A stretch of DNA of 64,000 nucleotides from contig MPNW01000013.1 in NCBI GenBank assembly GCA_011800805.1, positions 91,973 through 155,972 on the forward strand. The letters are read 5' to 3'. The notes under the pieces are model-generated. The model saw only the letters and a list, made by a program, of their open reading frames with translations, searched no databases and was not told the DNA's origin. How positions within the stretch are numbered: position 1 is the stretch's first letter; every line of letters begins with the position of its first letter. A program made the position numbers and the translations under genes. Positions 39,606-51,096 of this stretch are shown one piece after another. The stretch is from Hirudo medicinalis (lineage: Eukaryota; Annelida; Clitellata; Hirudinida; Hirudinidae).

Positions 39606-39863
39606 CTCTCATGCCTGATTATGAAACATCTAGAAATTTAATTTTTTTGCAATAATTTTATTTTATAACAGTAAAATAGTTGTTAAATATTTAGTTTTTT
39701 TTTATTTAAATTTTGTAATTATTTAAGAGGTAAGTCAATCCATGTGGATTTTCATATTGTTATGCTTTAAATGCAATGTGTTATATTATATTTTAAAGTT
39801 TAATATTTTCAAAAACATGGTAGCTTGTACGTAAAGAATAATTTTACAAAAAGAAAGGATCTG

Positions 39864-39876
39864 GAAGATTCCAGAA
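39864..39876 (-). promoter_or_regulatory. Heat-shock element upstream of HSPA9
   Basis: GAAGATTCCAGAA, a perfect three-unit nGAAnnTTCnnGAA array, 370 bases upstream of the mortalin start codon. HSF1 binds such arrays; use here is inferred from position. Confidence 0.65.
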
Positions 39877-41135
39877 AATATTGCATCAGACGTAGTCCAG
39901 CTAGAATTTTCTGCGAAGGTTTTTCATTCCAATTTGTTTAATTCAGTTTTTGGTTATCTGCCTATGGTAATTGTTTTGTTTAAATTCTAGATCCTGTTTC
40001 ATTTCAATTTAACCCTTGTACTTTTCTAAATAAATTCGATAGACAAATGCAGCGTGTGTGGGCAAACTATTTATGATTATGTGAGGGCTCTTATTGAACT
40101 CATAACGTTAACACTTGGCGCTTTAAATAATCTTCGAGAAATCCTCCAAATATCCTGGCCTCTACATAACCAAATCCCGATTTCTGAGCGGAGCCTGATA
40201 TGTTCTTAAGGGTGCACACCTGAATTTGAGAGATAGATATCGGAGGACTATAAAGTCCTTTGTTCACCTTGTTGTCCAATTTGTTTTTTACTTCGTCCCC
40301 GTCCTAATAATTTAGTAATGTAATGGACGTTAATAAAATAAGATTATCAGGTTTTCGTGATAGAATGCTAAATACAATATCCGCGGTTAACCACCTTCCC
40401 CAAGCAACGTTAATTTCTGAACAGCTACGCACCTATTTAGTTGCTGTAATTGCAACATTTCGAGAGAGGCTAACTAGATGAACTTCAAGAAGTACAATTG
40501 AATAGAATGCACGCGATTTTAATTCATTGATTTCGATATAACATGCCACAAAATGCACTTAAATAACGTTCAGGAGGGACCAGATGAATGACTGCATATA
40601 AGATGAAACTAGTACGATCAGCAAATGTGAACACACACAAGATAAATAGTTTGAAAGTAAATAAGTTGGAAAATCATGAAAAAACAAGAGATCAAAACAA
40701 AAGAAATAATTAGCGGTGGAATGTCTTGCTTTCAAACAAGAAAACAAGGGTAAAATAAAAAAACAGCTCATGTCAAATGACTTGTTATAAAAATATTCAA
40801 CCAACAGAATGACTAGGAGGGATTGAAGAAAAGATGCTAAAATAAAACTTGTTAATACTACAAGATTCAAAGCTTTAATTAAATCAACAGACTACAAGAA
40901 AGGCAACATTAAAAACTCATTGCAACTGTAGTTTCAAACAATGAATAAAAATAATTAACAGACACACAACAACGAGATCGAGAACATCCCTAGGGAATGA
41001 TGAGAATGGGTTCCACAAAAGGAACACGACTTATCTGAAAGTCAAAACCTATTTCATAGACGAGCTCAAAATTTCTGGGAGCAAACAATCACTAATTTTG
41101 GTCCTATCCCTGAAGAAAAACACGGACTAAAATCG
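39877..41135. other. Intergenic, no gene supported
   Basis: Between the HSPA9 promoter and the 3' end of the TASOR-type gene. The minus-strand frame at 40559-40870 is hydrophobic but has no family features. Confidence 0.5.
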
Positions 41136-43720
41136 TCAAGCTATCTTCGGCCTCTTTTCAATGCACGAGGCTCCTGCATCAGCCAGTGGTCTCTTCAGAC
41201 TCTGATTGAGAAGGGTATAGCCAGAGGGAGTGCTTTGCAAAGGATAGTAGGCCGCTTGCAGTGCCGAGCCCTTGTTGGAACCCGTCATGACAGAAGAAAG
41301 GTACTCAACTGGAATGAACTCCTGCTGGTAGAAGGCAGCCTGAGCCGTGCCATTGTTCTGGGAAAATATGGTAGAGCCCATCGGGTCGACGAGTCCCGTG
41401 ACGAAGGTCGGCATGGCAACCGTCGGCAGGGCAACGCCCTGGAATTGAGTGTAGGCATTGCCCGATAGGTCCATGACACCTGTGCCGAGATCGGCAAATG
41501 CAGAATCGCTGCCAAGGATGCCCAGCTGATTGGAGCCTTGAAGGAGACCAACAGTGGAATATGCTCCGAGCAGGGACTGAGAGGTTAATGCTGACATTTC
41601 AGACTTTGTTAGGTGGATCAATCCATTCGAGCCAGCAGACAACAGGTCCAAGGATGAGTATCCAGAGTGCTGGTGGCCTGTGGCCAACCTTGATGAGGAA
41701 AAAATATTAAAGTAGTGGTGCAATAAAATATATTAATCCTTGGATATTTTTATGATTATGGACGTTAATTAATAAATCATCATTGTTGAAATAATTGGTG
41801 CCCGCAACTAGAATCCAAATAATTGATTAACAATTACACCACAAATTGACAATTCAACGACTTCATCGACCATGTGCTCATCAATATTTCAACATTTTTA
41901 TATTCAAGAGCTTCAAAACAAGAAAAATAAATTCAAACTCCGACGAACCTTCCCGACTTTCCGATGAGAGCGGCAGTCCTGGAATTATTGGCCATGCCGG
42001 TCAGTACCTCGTCCAGACCCATGACCGTGGCGATGCCGGTGGATGCCGTCACCTGATTGGCCAGGAGGTTTTCTTCGGCCACGGCGAACCCCCTCCCCTC
42101 TGCCATCTCGTAGCGGGAATTCAGCTCTTCGATGACCTTTTGCAACTGAGAGCTCTCGTTGTGATTCAGTAAAGAGACGCCGCCACCTCCCGGTTTCAAA
42201 CCGGTCGTCGCTTTAGAACCGAGAACGCAGATGGACGAGGCCTCCAATTCGTTGGCCTTCGTGACGCGACAACCCTTCGAGAGGAGCAAGACCTCCGGAG
42301 GGGCCTTGGCATTGATCTGCTCGATGGCCTGCTGCAACTTGAGATTCGAGAGAACCTCCGGGTTCGAGTTGACGGCGCTCGACGTGCCGACCGCCGGCGA
42401 TCCCGTCACCTTGAAGGCAGAAAACTCCGTCTCCAATTGGGGAAGCACGACGCCGTTGATCGTGAAGAGGACCACCGCATAGGGTAGCAGGTGTCGAGGC
42501 TGAACGACCGGCTGGAAGAACTTGTCGATTTCATAGAGATACACCTGGTTGATTTAATAGTCATGATTAATTAATTAATGTACAATTAATTAATTATTAA
42601 TTAACAAATAATGTACAAACATTTAATACCTTCCAACACTCATAACTGTGGCACCACAATAATGTATAGAAATTTTTCTAAACGGAAAGCTTACTAAATA
42701 AAACACATGACACAGCTTAAATCAAATATTAAAACTGAATAACCTGAGATCTATCGTACTGCGTCTGGAGAGAATCCTTGCATGATGGTTGTATGACAGA
42801 TATGTGGGAGTTGAACCCGGGGGTCGGTTCGATGAACTCCCCAACAGTGGCCACCCTGGGGATGGCAGTGGTGGTTTTGCCTGTCACATACTGAATTGAC
42901 GAACAACAAATGCAATGATTTGCGACTTCAAAACTAACTTGAGAATGAAGTAATACGAATCAAAATCTCTAAAAATTAATTTACATCTATTAGTAATCAT
43001 CATGGTAAATAAATTCACCACCTTGAAGATGATCATCCTGATGACATCAGATGCTGAGAATTTAACAATGGCATGCTGGAGACATATGTCACTGTGTTTG
43101 CAGAGGTACACCCCCATGAAGTTGTAGCCAATGGTATTGTACTCAGAGTCTTTGGCACTTAACCCCGTCTGGCATGTGCTCAAGAGAGAGACAAGATCAT
43201 TCTCGATCAGATATCCAAACTTTGGTTCCAGCTCTCCACCCTTTGAACCAGAATTTTCAAACTCCCTGATTTTCTCTGATTGTGGAAAGAGATTCTTAGT
43301 TAAAATTTTACCACTTAAGATCTTTTTCATTTGATGGACTCTGGAAAAGCATGCAAATGTAACAACCATACACAATGCCAACATGAATCCAAATCATAAC
43401 AGTTAAGAGTTATTTGAAAGTCATGCTAAGATATTTTAAAACAACTTAATACTCCGATCAATGTGGTTCAAATTACCATAAAATGCGTGCTCGAGGTTCT
43501 TATTTTGAATCAAAAACATTTTTGCTGGCATCCATTTTGTGTCATAGTTAGAGTCCAAGTATGATTTAGTGACTGTTTCTATTATTTCCTTTCCTTTCGC
43601 ACCTTTCATCTGAACTTCTTGAAACAATTCTGTATAATTAAAATGGCAAAATGTCACCAAAGTTACTAAGCATAAATTTCAATTCTTAAATTTGCAATCA
43701 CCTTTCGAAACGAGCGACAT
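41136..43720 (-). CDS. TASOR-type DUF3715 pseudo-PARP domain protein, 6 exons
   Basis: Exons: 43702-43720, 43477-43629, 43022-43338, 42744-42890, 41949-42544 and 41136-41688; 1785 nt, 594 residues. The start MSLVSKEL leads to a helical segment with KSYLDSNYDTKW and FLIQNKNLEHAF, then the domain core GLSAKDSEYNTIGYNFMGVY, LCKHSDICL, VIRMIIFKV, IEPTPGFNSHIS and YLYEIDKFFQP with RHLLPYAVVLF. This order matches the catalytically dead PARP-like domain of TASOR/TEX15 proteins; TASOR scaffolds the HUSH silencing complex in vertebrates. The rest is low complexity, with a Ser/Gly/Ala-rich tail ending in a basic KRPLADAG and EKRPKIA, a likely nuclear signal. It is much shorter than vertebrate TASOR, so orthology is not certain. 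It shares a 536-base divergent promoter with the gene at 44257. Confidence 0.75.
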
Positions 43721-44082
43721 TGCGCTTTTTTTATCTGGATGAATTTAGTATAATTCTGTGTTCACTTATGATTTGAACAAGTTATTTCAAGATGCCATCT
43801 ACTATAAACCTTACGAGTAAGCAGACTTCAGACTTCATGCGTAACCCAACAACAATCTTATGCCTAAACAATGGAAACGATTAACGCACTTCATATTAAT
43901 AAAACGCAACTAATTATTAAATAAATTAAAATTTGGACGTTTAAAGATGCATTTTTTTGTTGCATTTTTACTGATTAGTTGTATTCAATTAATTATTTCC
44001 ATTTTAAAACATTTTTAAATGCATTAAAAATTATACACCATAATATATTATTATATGGTTATTTAGAAGTTCAAGTATGATC

Positions 44083-44089
44083 TATAAAA
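44083..44089 (+). promoter_or_regulatory. TATA box of the LAP1/LULL1-like gene
   Basis: TATAAAA 168 bases upstream of the ATG at 44257, in the intergenic space shared with the divergent TASOR-type gene. Confidence 0.5.
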
Positions 44090-44256
44090 GGATAAATCGA
44101 AAGCAGAAGTTTGTTTTGCCGTGAGGGTGTGCTTGGTGTAGTGGGTCGCTCGGAAACAAAGTGTCTAAATTCTAAACTTAGAAGTTTGAACTCTATTTAC
44201 ATTTTCAACACGTAATACATTTTTACCTGCGTTATTAGTCTCAACTAGACTTGAAA

Positions 44257-45525
44257 ATGTCTGGGAGGTCCGTGTCCCCTGCAAGTCGTTCTCATATAAT
44301 GGGCGAAGAGGAACATTTTAGAGAGCACAAGGAGGTCGATGATGATTGCGATATTGAGAAAGAAGAATATGACGATTCAGAAAGTGAACAAATGTCACCA
44401 GAAGTTTCAAAGCATTCTATTCTTTCTCCAAGTAAGTTTCAGAGCCCTGAGACATCAATTACTCATGAAGCTTCACCACATGGATCACCGAGGCTGACAC
44501 AAAGAAAACATCTCTACAGAGGCAGTCCTCCAGAAATTAAGAATGAAAAACGTGTGATTCAGGAGACATCAACACTTACCTATAACATCAATGACTCTGG
44601 TAGATATGTGAAAAAGGTTTCTGAAAGTGATTCAAGAAGATCAAGCCTGGCTATAGTAGGATTTCAAGATGCAAAGACACCAACAGATCACAAAGTTTTG
44701 AATTACGAAGAACATATTGAATATAGTTCAGTAAAGTCGGGATTTATTAGAGAGACTGAAGAAAGCAAATCCTTAATATTTAAAATCATTTTTGGTTCGG
44801 CTTTAGTAATCTTGATGGCTTTTGCCATTTATCATGTAGCAGGTGTTTTCAGCAGGAACCAAGTTCACTCAGATTCTTTTAAGAAGGACTCTACTGAGGC
44901 GATGTTTGCCGTCAAATGGATGAATTTGCAGAAGAGTTTTAAGAATCAATCGAGGAGGTTCTGGACAATCATCGGATCTGCTACTAGGTCAGTTGTCTCC
45001 GAAATCGAACCGAGAGATCCTGCCGTGATTTTGTTGGTTGTGCCGAAGAATGCGATACAGAGCAGCAGGTGTTTCGTGCGCAAGTACTCGGCCAAAGTTT
45101 CTGGACTTTTCAAGCAACACGAAAATGATGTCATTCACTTCAACAGCCTGGTTTATGGGGACATTAAACCCGACAGAGTTAAAATGAAGATTGATCAGGA
45201 GTTGGAGAAAGGTTTCAGGGAGGGTAAGAAAGTCGCTGTGATTGACCACTTGGAATCTTTGGCAGCAGAGGCGGCCATGATATTCTATCGTTTCTGTGAC
45301 AATGATCAAGCCCCTTTCAAGAGGGTCACCATCCTACTCGTCCTTCATCTTACAGAAGATGAACTTTCAGAAGAGAATGATCGATTTGTGGAAGAAAAAC
45401 TCGCTGCACTCTGGGAGCCAATCATGGGCGAAGATAAATTCCGGCCTCTGATGAGCAGGATCGCCAACTCCATCGCTTTCCTGAGACCCGAAAGCCCTGA
45501 AGTTTTGGCTGAAATTGGTTGCTAG
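44257..45525 (+). CDS. TOR1AIP: Torsin-interacting protein (LAP1/LULL1-like), single exon
   Basis: 422 residues, intronless. Residues 1 to about 170 are a charged Ser/Glu-rich nucleoplasmic or cytosolic domain with many SP sites. One membrane helix (IFKIIFGSALVILMAFAIYH) follows at about 175-200. The lumenal part is the torsin-activating domain: AVILLVVPKN, the cysteine/arginine segment SSRCFVRKYS, GKKVAVIDHLESLAAEAAMI, FYRFCDNDQAPFKRV, ILLVLHLTEDEL and MSRIANSIAFLRPE. Family members sit in the inner nuclear membrane or ER and stimulate the torsin ATPase by supplying an arginine finger; the arginine in MSRIA lies at the matching distance from the C-terminus. ATG at 44257 is the first in frame. 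Closely related to TOR1AIP1/2 as a single invertebrate gene. Confidence 0.9.
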   Translation: MSGRSVSPASRSHIMGEEEHFREHKEVDDDCDIEKEEYDDSESEQMSPEVSKHSILSPSKFQSPETSITHEASPHGSPRLTQRKHLYRGSPPEIKNEKRVIQETSTLTYNINDSGRYVKKVSESDSRRSSLAIVGFQDAKTPTDHKVLNYEEHIEYSSVKSGFIRETEESKSLIFKIIFGSALVILMAFAIYHVAGVFSRNQVHSDSFKKDSTEAMFAVKWMNLQKSFKNQSRRFWTIIGSATRSVVSEIEPRDPAVILLVVPKNAIQSSRCFVRKYSAKVSGLFKQHENDVIHFNSLVYGDIKPDRVKMKIDQELEKGFREGKKVAVIDHLESLAAEAAMIFYRFCDNDQAPFKRVTILLVLHLTEDELSEENDRFVEEKLAALWEPIMGEDKFRPLMSRIANSIAFLRPESPEVLAEIGC

Positions 45526-45709
45526 GGAGTAAGTTGCTTATCATCAACCGCTTAGGGATGAATAGAACTTGTGACTACCATCTGCGTCCTATTATGTTTA
45601 AACTCGTTTAAATTGTCCAAAGTCGTCATCATCTCATTTACGGCATCACCTTCCAAATGATTTAATCTCATTTGACTCACTGCAACATGTTTTCGCACAA
45701 GTTTCGTTT

Positions 45710-46228
45710 TCAATCGAATCTTGTCGTAAGTTTCCATCGCTTAAAACCTTGACATTCCTCTTCTTCTTGATGTAACATCACATTTTGTAGCTTCACAGAA
45801 TTATCGTCAACATGCCAGCGGACGGATATCGAGAATACATGAATATTTGTTAGGCGTCGTTTACGCAAAGTCTTCGACTTTTGTTTTGAGTCGAATACGT
45901 TCGCAATTGCAAATAAAAAGTTCCGCACCATATCTTCAGAGGGTTTCAAATAAAATAATTTGTCAGATGTCTCGAAGAGCATTGCTGAGGCTTCACAAAT
46001 GAATATCCTGCCATAAGTTGTATATTGTTTTTCATTTCCTGCCGCGATGACAATGAAGTGCTTTTGAATTGAAACGTTATTGCGAGGAAGCCACTGAGAA
46101 TTTTGCTCGAAGAATGAGCCATCGACATTTATAGTTTGGAAGACAAGGGTTCGACAATTGAATTCTGAACTTGTTATTTCGACGATGCCTTCGGCTTCGA
46201 GGTACGAATTAAAACGGGTGCGTAATTT
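45710..46228 (-). CDS. Unassigned coding exon, possible alternative 3' exon of the FBXW10-like gene
   Basis: Open for 172 codons from a TTTTTAG acceptor (46229-46235) to the stop at 45710. The residues are well mixed and protein-like: KLRTRFNSYLEAEGIVEI, FNCRTLVFQTINVDGSFFEQ, YTTYGRIFICEASA, LFYLKPSEDMVRNFLFAIAN and IHVFSISVRWHVDD. It enters in phase 0 and lies 129 bases beyond the stop of the FBXW10-like gene on the same strand. A weak donor in that gene's last exon (AGGACC|GTAACC, minus strand) is phase 0 and could join it, adding a C-terminal domain. It could also be part of a separate gene. No family recognised. Confidence 0.5.
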   Translation of the reverse strand, partial: KLRTRFNSYLEAEGIVEITSSEFNCRTLVFQTINVDGSFFEQNSQWLPRNNVSIQKHFIVIAAGNEKQYTTYGRIFICEASAMLFETSDKLFYLKPSEDMVRNFLFAIANVFDSKQKSKTLRKRRLTNIHVFSISVRWHVDDNSVKLQNVMLHQEEEECQGFKRWKLTTRFD

Positions 46229-46356
46229 CTAAAAATAAAATAAAACAGCTTTCAGAAAAGACGATGTCTGCTACGGCCTTGAACGTGGGTGATGTCGGCG
46301 ACAATGTAATGCGTTGCAAATGTTTTTTTTTGCAAGAGATTTCAGAGGTTCGTGAT

Positions 46357-49300
46357 TTACGACCGGTCATGGCCGGTTACGGTCCTGACGGGAGGAGCAG
46401 ATGACAATGCCTTTTTGTGGCCCTGTGGTTCTGAAAGTGGTGTTGGTGGTGGCAAAGGCACTGAAGATGCTTTTTTAGATCTTAATTTGTCCTTCTTCTT
46501 GATAGAGGAAGACCTTAATCGAGATTTCGGTTCCTCTTTGAAGATTGGGTCGTGATTTTTCGGGGGGGTTTTGGTGTCGGATGAAAACTCGTAGAGGATG
46601 ATGCTCGAGTTGGTGTTAATCAAGAGTCTGATGTGGAACAGGATTTATTTATTAATTATTTATTAATTAAAAGCAATTGAATGAATTCATCAGATTAAGA
46701 AAACATAACAGCTGAGGGTTTAATCGATTTGACTTTTCAATAAATTTGAAAGTAGAAACTTTATTGTTGTGTCAATGATTATCATTCGATAGTTATTCGG
46801 CTTAATTTGCAACATTCTAGTATTTCAAATTGTAAATAAATAAATATTAAATGCAAAAGTAAACATAAATATAATTGCCTGTTTGTGGTCACAATGAGAT
46901 GCAGTATCGGGTCTCCATAGCGATTCCCCCAAAGGAATCTGGAGCAGATGCCATCCGGGAGGCTCCATATTCTAATCCTGCCATCATCACATCCTGTTAT
47001 GAGTTCTTTGTTTTTCAGGTCCATGCACTGGACTGCCCTGATTGGTCAACATTCAGTATGCATTGCATTACGTTTTCAGTAATAAATAACTTTAATTACA
47101 AATGGTTATTGACTGAACTGGTGAACTGGAAAAGCTGTTAACTTCACTACCATCACCATTATCATCACTCTTTTCATCATCATCATTTTTTCAACTCTTT
47201 TCATCATCATCATCGTTATCAACACCATGGGACCTACTTAGAATGTTCCAAGGAAGCAATCAATGATTTCTTGGTTTGCTTGTCATCAGTTTTGAAAGTC
47301 CACACTTTGACCGAGCAGTCTGCTGATGAGGTGGCCACGTATCGTCTGCTCGTCTTCAGGCATGTTATTGCAGCGTCGTGCGACTGGAATTTCTGCAAAA
47401 ACATGCCAAATATTTTCGAAATTATACCATAATTACAATTTAATATAAAGTGTATTGTTTAAAATTTACAATTTGTTGCAGAAAGCTAATTCAAAATCCT
47501 AGTTCAATGTCCTACTCTCATACTAACTTTGGAAGGCTTTGTATCACATTAGCCCACATAAATGCCAGGCATAAATTAATTATAATTGCATAACAAATTG
47601 ATTATAATAATAACTTTAACTCATTTAAATTTAGTTAATTATGATAATAAATTGAAGTTGTCACCTTAAGAAGACTCCCAGAAGAGATGTTGTAAATTCT
47701 CAACGTTCCAGAGGTGGTCGATGTGACACAGAAGTCAACGTTGTGGATGGAAACTCCGGTCGGCGTACTGTCGTGGACAAATGTTTGGTGACATTTCCCT
47801 GTCTCAATGCTCCAGACTGGAAATTCATTGACAGGGACGTGTTTTAAAAATAATTTTCAGAAAAATAAGGTTGTGAATTTCTGTGATTACTTCATTATTA
47901 TTAATATTAATTAGCTTATTAATTACATTACACTTATACATTACACAAATTACATTGTATTGTTTACATTACACCAATTACATTGCATTGTTTATACTGC
48001 ATCATTTACATTACATTCAAACACTCGAACAATTACATATCACATTATCATTACATTATCACAACTTCCTTGTCATGATCAACTAACTACCTCTGCAACT
48101 CTTGTCATAAGAACCAGACACTAGCATGTCTCCATGGTTACCAAGACAGCAAACAGCATCACTGTGTCCAGTGTAAATCTTGAGACACTTTCCTGTATTT
48201 AGAGACCACTTTCTGGGAAAATTTCCACAAAGTTTTACAATTTTACCTAATGAACAATATTGTCGAATAGACATTCCAGAAGCAATTTTATAAATATTTT
48301 GAAAAATAATTTTATAAACGATTTTCTTTCGCTTTGAAAGATATGCTTACAACCGTTGCCACTCATCGGCCTACCTTATGGTTGCATCGTAACTGCAGCT
48401 GATGAGAAATCCTTTCGAACAAAACAACAGGATGCACTTGACCGTTCCGACGTGTCCGAGCTTGATGCTTCGACCGATCCTGCCACCCATTTCCTTCCCG
48501 AGGCTTTTCTCGGCTTCGTATTCGAAAGGGCTTCTGACGAGGGTCACCGAATTCCTCTCCGAGGTCGTGAAGGACACGACGTCCTCTCTGAAGTCGACGA
48601 CTCGTTTTGAGTCCGTCCTGCGACGAATGACCAAGGGAACGAACAGAAGAAGTAATGAATGAACTGGTGCATTAATGAACTAATTAATGAATTTGTGCAT
48701 TGATCGAATTAAGAAATTATTAATGATGACATAATTTTTTTTTACATGAAAATAATTATCGCGTGAATTTTATTAAATACGATTCAACATATAATGTGCG
48801 ACATATAATGAAATGGTGCCAATGTCATAACAATCCTGACATTAGTCAACAAAATCTTCAAAATAACAAGAGTCTCAATAAAGACCACTGACGTGCTTGT
48901 GACGAGGGTCATGTTGTAAGGGCTGTGGAGACAGCTCTTTTCTTTTTTCTGGTCATCCCCTGAAGAACTCTGAGAAAAATAAAGATGGTGATGCTTATGT
49001 GATGTTAACAGTGATGATGGAAATGTTGATATTTATGGTAATGGTGATGATGATGGTTGAAATGTTGATGCTCATGATAACAGTGATGATGATTGAAATA
49101 TTGATAAAGATAGCAATTAAACATGCTCACGTTGGCAGATCGACCACCATTGTTGTCTTTTCCAATGGAAGTCCACTTTTCATCGATCACTTCCTGTGCC
49201 AGGTACTTCCAACCTTTGGAGACTTTGAGGCAATTCAAGATGGAGGCTCGATCGAGATGGTTGAATATTTTCTTTGTGATCGACAATGGCAGAAAGACAA

Positions 49301-50188
49301 CGAAGTTGGCAAAATATTTTGTCGGGTGCGACAGCCCTAGGACAAGGGGCTCACTTGAGGAACCTTGTTTCTGGATGGCTCCAAGCTTCTTTCGCCTATG
49401 CTTTGTCTTGACTAAATGAAATTGCATCCCTTATTCAATCATTCAATATTATATTAATATTTAATAACTAATTATTAAAATTTAAATTAATAGTTAATTA
49501 ATAGTTAATTAATGAGTCTTAAAGTAGTTTTGTGTTACAAAGTCTGACAACCATTCTTCTGCAAAGCCAATTTTTGATGTGAACAATACTGAATGCAAAT
49601 ACAAAGCTAACAATGACATGGTAAAGCTTTTCCAAACATTTTCAAGTACCAACCATTCTCCTCCTTCTCAAAGTCCTCATCTCCAGCCAATTCTTCTAGC
49701 TCAAAAAGCCTCCATCTTATCAACTTTGTGAGGCATAGAAGATGTCGAATGTTGATTTTCTTGAGTACCTTCAGAATCAAAGCTTTCTTTGTTTCTTCAT
49801 CGAAGTGTCGAAACCATTCCCTAAGGAACTGTTCATTTTCCGAATCATCGAGCTGATACACGGTGAACTTCTCCATCTTAGCACAGTACACGGTTTCCTC
49901 TTTGAAAGTCGTAACCTCGTAGTACACGGCATCCTTCCTTTGGAGAGGATCCAAAATGGAGAGAAGATTCGTGAGGAATTTCCTTTCGTTGGAAAACTCT
50001 TCCAGCATGTGACGCAGAAACTGCCACTTGGAAAAGTCGCTCCTTTCCTTGTCAGCCCAATCGCTGAAGGCCTGTAGGAACAACGATGGCTGAGCATCAG
50101 GAAAGCACTTCGAGGTTTCCACGCAGGTTGGTGTTTTCACTCCTCCACGATTTATTTTCACTCCTCCACGATTTATTTTCACAGACAT
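46357..50188 (-). CDS. FBXW10: F-box/WD40 protein, FBXW10-like, 9 exons
   Basis: Exons: 49654-50188, 49131-49411, 48893-48969, 48375-48617, 48091-48212, 47665-47816, 47238-47392, 46879-47037 and 46357-46627; 1995 nt, 664 residues. The N-terminal helical part (CVETSKCFPDAQ, FSDWADKERSDFSKWQFLRH) and the F-box (LPLSITKKIFNHLDRASILN, CLKVSKGWKYLAQEV) match vertebrate FBXW10. WD repeats follow: GHVGTVKCILLFCSKGFLIS, CSYDATIRKWSLNTGKC, GHSDAVCCLGNHGDMLVSGS, VWSIETGKC, HDAAITCLKTSRRYVATSSA, and GCDDGRIRIWSLPDG with GDPILHLIVT near the end. F-box WD40 proteins recruit substrates to SCF ubiquitin ligases; the substrate is unknown. Intron 8 uses a GC donor (AACAG|GCAATT), supported by reading frame and homology. 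A 21-base in-frame duplication gives INRGGVK twice near the start. Confidence 0.9.
50134..50175 (-). repeat. 21-base in-frame tandem duplication in FBXW10 exon 1
   Basis: TTTCACTCCTCCACGATTTA plus T occurs twice back to back on the plus strand, encoding a repeated KINRGGV heptapeptide right after the start codon of the FBXW10-like gene. Confidence 0.9.
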
Positions 50189-51096
50189 CTCGGAGTGGCA
50201 ATTAACTACTTTTCACAGCCGTAATACTTCAACGCGTTACCAAGGCTGACGTAACCATGGTTACGAAGTTGGTGCTCGCCGGTATATTTAGGGTAAGCTG
50301 AATTGGCCTGCAAAGTAGAACTACATCGACGTCTTGACCTTAGATTGGGATAACAATTTAAAATAAAGATTAATTATTTAATTAGTTGGTTATAACACCA
50401 ATAAGAAAAAAAAATGGGAGGCATGGGTTCCAATTTCAATAATAGCAAATATGAATAAATATATAAATATGTATACATATTTTTGTATGATACAACTGCT
50501 GGCATTTTGTTATATGAGTATTATACATATACATGTTATATGAGTATAATCATATATGTATTATGAGTACTGTTATCAGAAGACGCTTTGTTACTAATTC
50601 AATTACTGCAAATTCTGATTGAAAGTTGGAAATGGCAATGGTTATTCGTGATTTATTAATGATTTCCCACTAAATTCGAAAACATTCGTAAATTCTACAA
50701 ACTGGGATTTTCTGGTGCACAGCGAATAAAATTTGTCGTCCGATGTACTTGTAACATTAGCGAAATCGTCCAAAATATAGAAGCTGGTAAAAAGAACTTA
50801 GGCTGAATTGCATGTAGTAGGAGAAATAATAACAATAAGTGCAGCTGTAAGTTATTGTTTATTTCGGGAAAATTAAACAATTTGTGTTGAAAATCAGTCA
50901 AGAAAATTCGAGAACTGAGAGTTAATCAGAACCAGTTAGTTCAAGGAGTGGTTCTGACGCTTACCTGTGGCTGTTCAACTGATCTTGATTCAAGTAACCA
51001 AGGGTTAATCCTCTTCAATCATTTGGAGTTTGGAGAGCGCTTGCGTCGGTTCGAGTCGAGTGTGGGGTGTTCTGTTTGGAGTTGACTGCTTCCAGA
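50189..51096. other. Divergent promoter region FBXW10-like / Pur-alpha
   Basis: 908 bases between the two start codons, with TATAT/ATGAGTAT repeats at 50455-50570. No gene was seen. The two genes are transcribed away from each other. Confidence 0.5.

Noticed and set aside
40559..40870. Hydrophobic minus-strand open frame of 103 codons
   Set aside because: AT-rich sequence gives a Leu/Phe/Ser-rich frame by chance; no family features and no transcript signals.
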